Below are positions 6,619 through 8,367 of a stretch of DNA of 8,367 nucleotides, in pieces. The notes under the pieces are model-generated. The model saw only the letters and a list, made by a program, of their open reading frames with translations. It made no database searches and was not told the DNA's origin. Positions within the stretch are counted from its first letter, which is position 1. Every line of letters begins with the position of its first letter. A program made the position numbers and the translations under genes. This DNA comes from an uncultured Blautia sp. Lineage in GTDB: Bacteria > Bacillota > Clostridia > Lachnospirales > Lachnospiraceae. Location of the stretch: contig CALIZJ010000036.1 in the NCBI GenBank assembly GCA_938028845.1, positions 1 through 8,367 on the forward strand. Reading direction: 5' to 3'.

Positions 6619-7218
6619 TCATCCCTCCATCTTTGCGGCGCAAAGCTTTACCTCACGCCTGCCTTTCAGCCATAAATCCTGATCGATTTCTATCAGATAC
6701 CCTCCGCCGTTTTTTACATGCCAGTCATAGTAAGTGCGTTCTTCCTGAGCATATGCATCCATGATGTTCATGATCGTCCCTCCATGGATCACTAACGCGC
6801 CAAGGGATATCCGGTTCCGGATACATCCGATCACCACCTTTTGGAATCCTTTTATCGTACGGCGAATAAACTCTTCTCTGCTTTCACCTCCCGGAAAAGG
6901 AAGCATCCCATTGCTGTCGATCCAGGCCTGGTAATCTGCATTTTGGGAAAGTTCTTTATAATTTTTATTCTCAAATTCTCCAAAATTACACTCTGAAAGC
7001 TCTTCTATGATGTGGAGCCGGTTTTGGGGAAATAAAATCTGCGCCGTCTCTCTGCACCTTTCCAGGGGACTTACATACACCTCCTGGGGCTTTGGGTAAA
7101 CTGTATTTTCCAGGCTGGCTCTTCCTTCCGGGCAAAGGGGCTCGTCGGTAATACCAATATAACGCCCCTCTTTATTTCCCTTTGTCATACCATGACGGAT
7201 CAGCCAGAGTTTAAGCAT
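6619..7218 (-). CDS. cobC: Histidine phosphatase family protein, probably alpha-ribazole phosphatase (CobC-like)
   Basis: The 199-residue protein has the histidine phosphatase signature LIRHGMT with the phosphorylated H9 in RHG (8-10), a second phosphate-pocket arginine R54 in SPLERCRETA, the acid residue E76 in ECNFGEFEN, and the second catalytic histidine H145 in VIHGGT. In the cobalamin pathway CobC removes phosphate from alpha-ribazole 5'-phosphate, or from adenosylcobalamin 5'-phosphate after CobS has acted. Position directly after cobS and a CobU-like gene supports that role; without this context it could be any phosphoglycerate-mutase-like phosphatase. The start at 7218 overlaps the CobU-like stop by 8 bp, indicating translational coupling. 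The C terminus (about 175-199) is somewhat unlike classical CobC. Confidence 0.82.
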   Translation of the reverse strand: MLKLWLIRHGMTKGNKEGRYIGITDEPLCPEGRASLENTVYPKPQEVYVSPLERCRETAQILFPQNRLHIIEELSECNFGEFENKNYKELSQNADYQAWIDSNGMLPFPGGESREEFIRRTIKGFQKVVIGCIRNRISLGALVIHGGTIMNIMDAYAQEERTYYDWHVKNGGGYLIEIDQDLWLKGRREVKLCAAKMEG

Positions 7219-7591
7219 CCTTGATCACCTTCCCGATCCCGCAGACTACACGCGTCACCCGATGGCTTTTAGAAGCCAGATTCGTGCATACTCTTCCTAC
7301 GGCTTCCCGATACTGCCTTTGAAATGCGTCTGTAGGCACTACCCCATATCCAACCTCATCGCACACGATCACCACATCGGGATTTTCTTTTTCCAGCTTC
7401 TCTGCAAGTTCACTTACCGAATGTCCGGCTTTCAGCTCTCTGCGTATATATTCCTGAAACTTAAGGATTCCTCCCGCTGAAAATATCTCTGCTTCATCTG
7501 CAGTGTCTCCAAATACCCAATCCAACTCCGGATATTTTTCTTTTGCAAAGGAAGCCTTTCCCTGAAAAGCTCCTCCGATTATCAATTCCAT
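7211..7591 (-). CDS. Short CobU-like protein (adenosylcobinamide kinase/guanylyltransferase family, reduced)
   Basis: The 126-residue protein aligns by eye with both ends of CobU. The N-terminal LIIGGAFQGKASFA (3-16) corresponds to the P-loop. CDEVGYGVVPTDAFQRQYREAVGR (77-100) corresponds to the CobU block NEVG.GIVP...R.FRD..GR. RVVCGIGKVIK (114-124) matches the usual C-terminal strand. Classical CobU has about 180 residues. The missing part includes the HHK..RP region with the histidine that carries GMP, so guanylyl transfer looks impossible as drawn. The P-loop is also altered: GGAFQGKA has alanine (A13) where serine or threonine binds Mg-ATP. It may be a kinase-only form, a regulatory or partner subunit, or a specialised paralogue, with a full CobU elsewhere. 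It starts 4 bp after the cobS stop and overlaps the CobC-like start by 8 bp. Confidence 0.75.
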   Translation of the reverse strand: MELIIGGAFQGKASFAKEKYPELDWVFGDTADEAEIFSAGGILKFQEYIRRELKAGHSVSELAEKLEKENPDVVIVCDEVGYGVVPTDAFQRQYREAVGRVCTNLASKSHRVTRVVCGIGKVIKDA

Positions 7592-7595
7592 ACCA

Positions 7596-8367
7596 TCATA
7601 CCCCTATAAAATTTGAAACAACAGCGAGGACAAGAGCCATTCCAATCTCACAAAGACAGACACAGCACCCTGCCAGATCTCCTGTCATTCCTCCGAAATA
7701 CTTTAATATCATGTGCCGGCAGTAAAGAAAAACCAAACCTGCCGCAAGAAATGCTGCCGCACCATATATAGGCTGAATCCATACCATAAAAACAAGCAGG
7801 ACTAAAAGAAGCAGAACAAGCACACATTTTACAGCTTTATGGCTGGAATTTCTTGAAAATTCAGCCACTGTGCCGTCCTCCTTGGCCTTTGGAAGGGACA
7901 CAACACCCAGTCCGGCAAAGCACCGGGAGACCATAAAGCCGCCTCCCATAACCCATACAGCCGCCATATTTTCTCCTATCTGGCTGTACGCTCCATACCA
8001 TGCCAGAAAATATACACAGGCTGTAATTACTGCGAAAGCTCCTGTATGGGTGTCTTTTAGAATTTCCAAACGCCTCTTTCGTTCCTGCCAGGAACTCATA
8101 GCATCCGCAGTGTCTAAAAGTCCGTCGATATGTATCCCGCCTGTCACTGCCACCGGCACTAAAACCAGCACAACTGCCAAAAATCCTTTCTCAAATCCGA
8201 AATACGAACCCGCATAAGAAATCCCGGCATTTATAGCGCCAATAACCAGCCCCACAAAAGGGAACCAGCAAAACATATAGCGCATATTTTCTTCCGTCCA
8301 GTCTGCCCGCGGCATAGGAATTTTTGAAAACATGGCAAAGGCTACTTTAAAACTGTTCCATACACTT
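7596..8367 (-). CDS. cobS: Adenosylcobinamide-GDP ribazoletransferase (cobalamin synthase), 5' end outside window
   Basis: This integral membrane enzyme joins adenosylcobinamide-GDP and alpha-ribazole (or its 5'-phosphate) to make adenosylcobalamin (phosphate), the last assembly step of B12. Family motifs are visible: FSKIPMP at the N terminus, WFPFVGLVIG, the acidic TGGIHIDGLLDTADAMSS followed by RRLEILKDTHTGAFA (metal and substrate site), and the C-terminal GGMTGDLAGCC...EIG, with several hydrophobic helices between. The Met at 8333 looks like a start, but the frame stays open to the window edge (first whole codon at 8366) and the upstream residues VWNSFKVAFAM match the usual CobS beginning, which places a short amphipathic segment before the [FY]S[KR]IPMP motif. 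The true start therefore probably lies just beyond 8367. It is the first visible gene of the minus-strand cobalamin operon; the complete 3' end is present. Confidence 0.92.
   Translation of the reverse strand, partial: SVWNSFKVAFAMFSKIPMPRADWTEENMRYMFCWFPFVGLVIGAINAGISYAGSYFGFEKGFLAVVLVLVPVAVTGGIHIDGLLDTADAMSSWQERKRRLEILKDTHTGAFAVITACVYFLAWYGAYSQIGENMAAVWVMGGGFMVSRCFAGLGVVSLPKAKEDGTVAEFSRNSSHKAVKCVLVLLLLVLLVFMVWIQPIYGAAAFLAAGLVFLYCRHMILKYFGGMTGDLAGCCVCLCEIGMALVLAVVSNFIGV

Noticed and set aside
6614..6643. Earlier DUF975 starts at TTG 6643 and ATG 6622
   Set aside because: The TTG lies well inside the phosphatase gene, and ATG 6622 directly abuts GGAGGG. ATG 6613 has the best spacing, although the ATGA overlap at 6622 keeps some doubt.

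Overview
The window looks like chromosomal DNA of a gut-type anaerobic Firmicute, most likely a Lachnospiraceae member (Clostridium cluster XIVa). This is inferred from protein style (a DUF975 membrane protein, an FtsX permease with the 'KYKYRFSVLRKLG' type of cytoplasmic loop), strong AAGGAG-type ribosome binding sites, tight operons and moderate GC. No rRNA, tRNA, CRISPR array, transposase or phage gene was seen.

Layout. Positions 1-543 (+) hold the C-terminal 180 residues of an FtsX-like ABC transporter permease. Positions 544-1261 hold no convincing gene. This stretch contains a terminator-like hairpin just after the permease, an AT-rich part with a possible promoter, a GC-rich part with a 9-bp hairpin, and a 191-bp nearly perfect inverted repeat (1034-1224) that ends 37 bp before the next start codon. 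Positions 1262-5826 (+) hold a four-gene sugar-acid operon: an IlvD/Edd-family dehydratase, a PfkB-family 2-keto-3-deoxygluconate-type kinase, a D-isomer-specific 2-hydroxyacid dehydrogenase with an NADP-type cofactor loop, and KDPG aldolase. Positions 8367-5840 (-) hold the end of a cobalamin operon read towards the sugar-acid operon: cobS (5' end outside the window), a short CobU-like protein, a CobC-like histidine phosphatase and a DUF975 membrane protein. The two operons converge with only 13 bp between stop codons.

How the genes work together. The plus-strand operon fits the modified (semi-phosphorylative) Entner-Doudoroff route known from clostridia growing on gluconate: dehydration of gluconate to 2-keto-3-deoxygluconate (KDG), phosphorylation to KDPG, then cleavage to pyruvate and glyceraldehyde 3-phosphate. 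The dehydrogenase would let 2-ketogluconate enter by NADPH-dependent reduction to gluconate. The same four families could also support a kgu-type route in which the ketosugar acid is phosphorylated first, so the exact substrates remain inference. No transporter or regulator for this pathway lies in the window. The minus-strand operon carries late steps of B12 nucleotide-loop assembly (CobS ribazole transfer, CobC-type phosphatase). Its CobU-like member is short and lacks key residues.

The least explained items are the long inverted repeat before the dehydratase gene, the reduced CobU-like protein, and the DUF975 gene embedded in the cobalamin operon. None of these is proven to be a new system.
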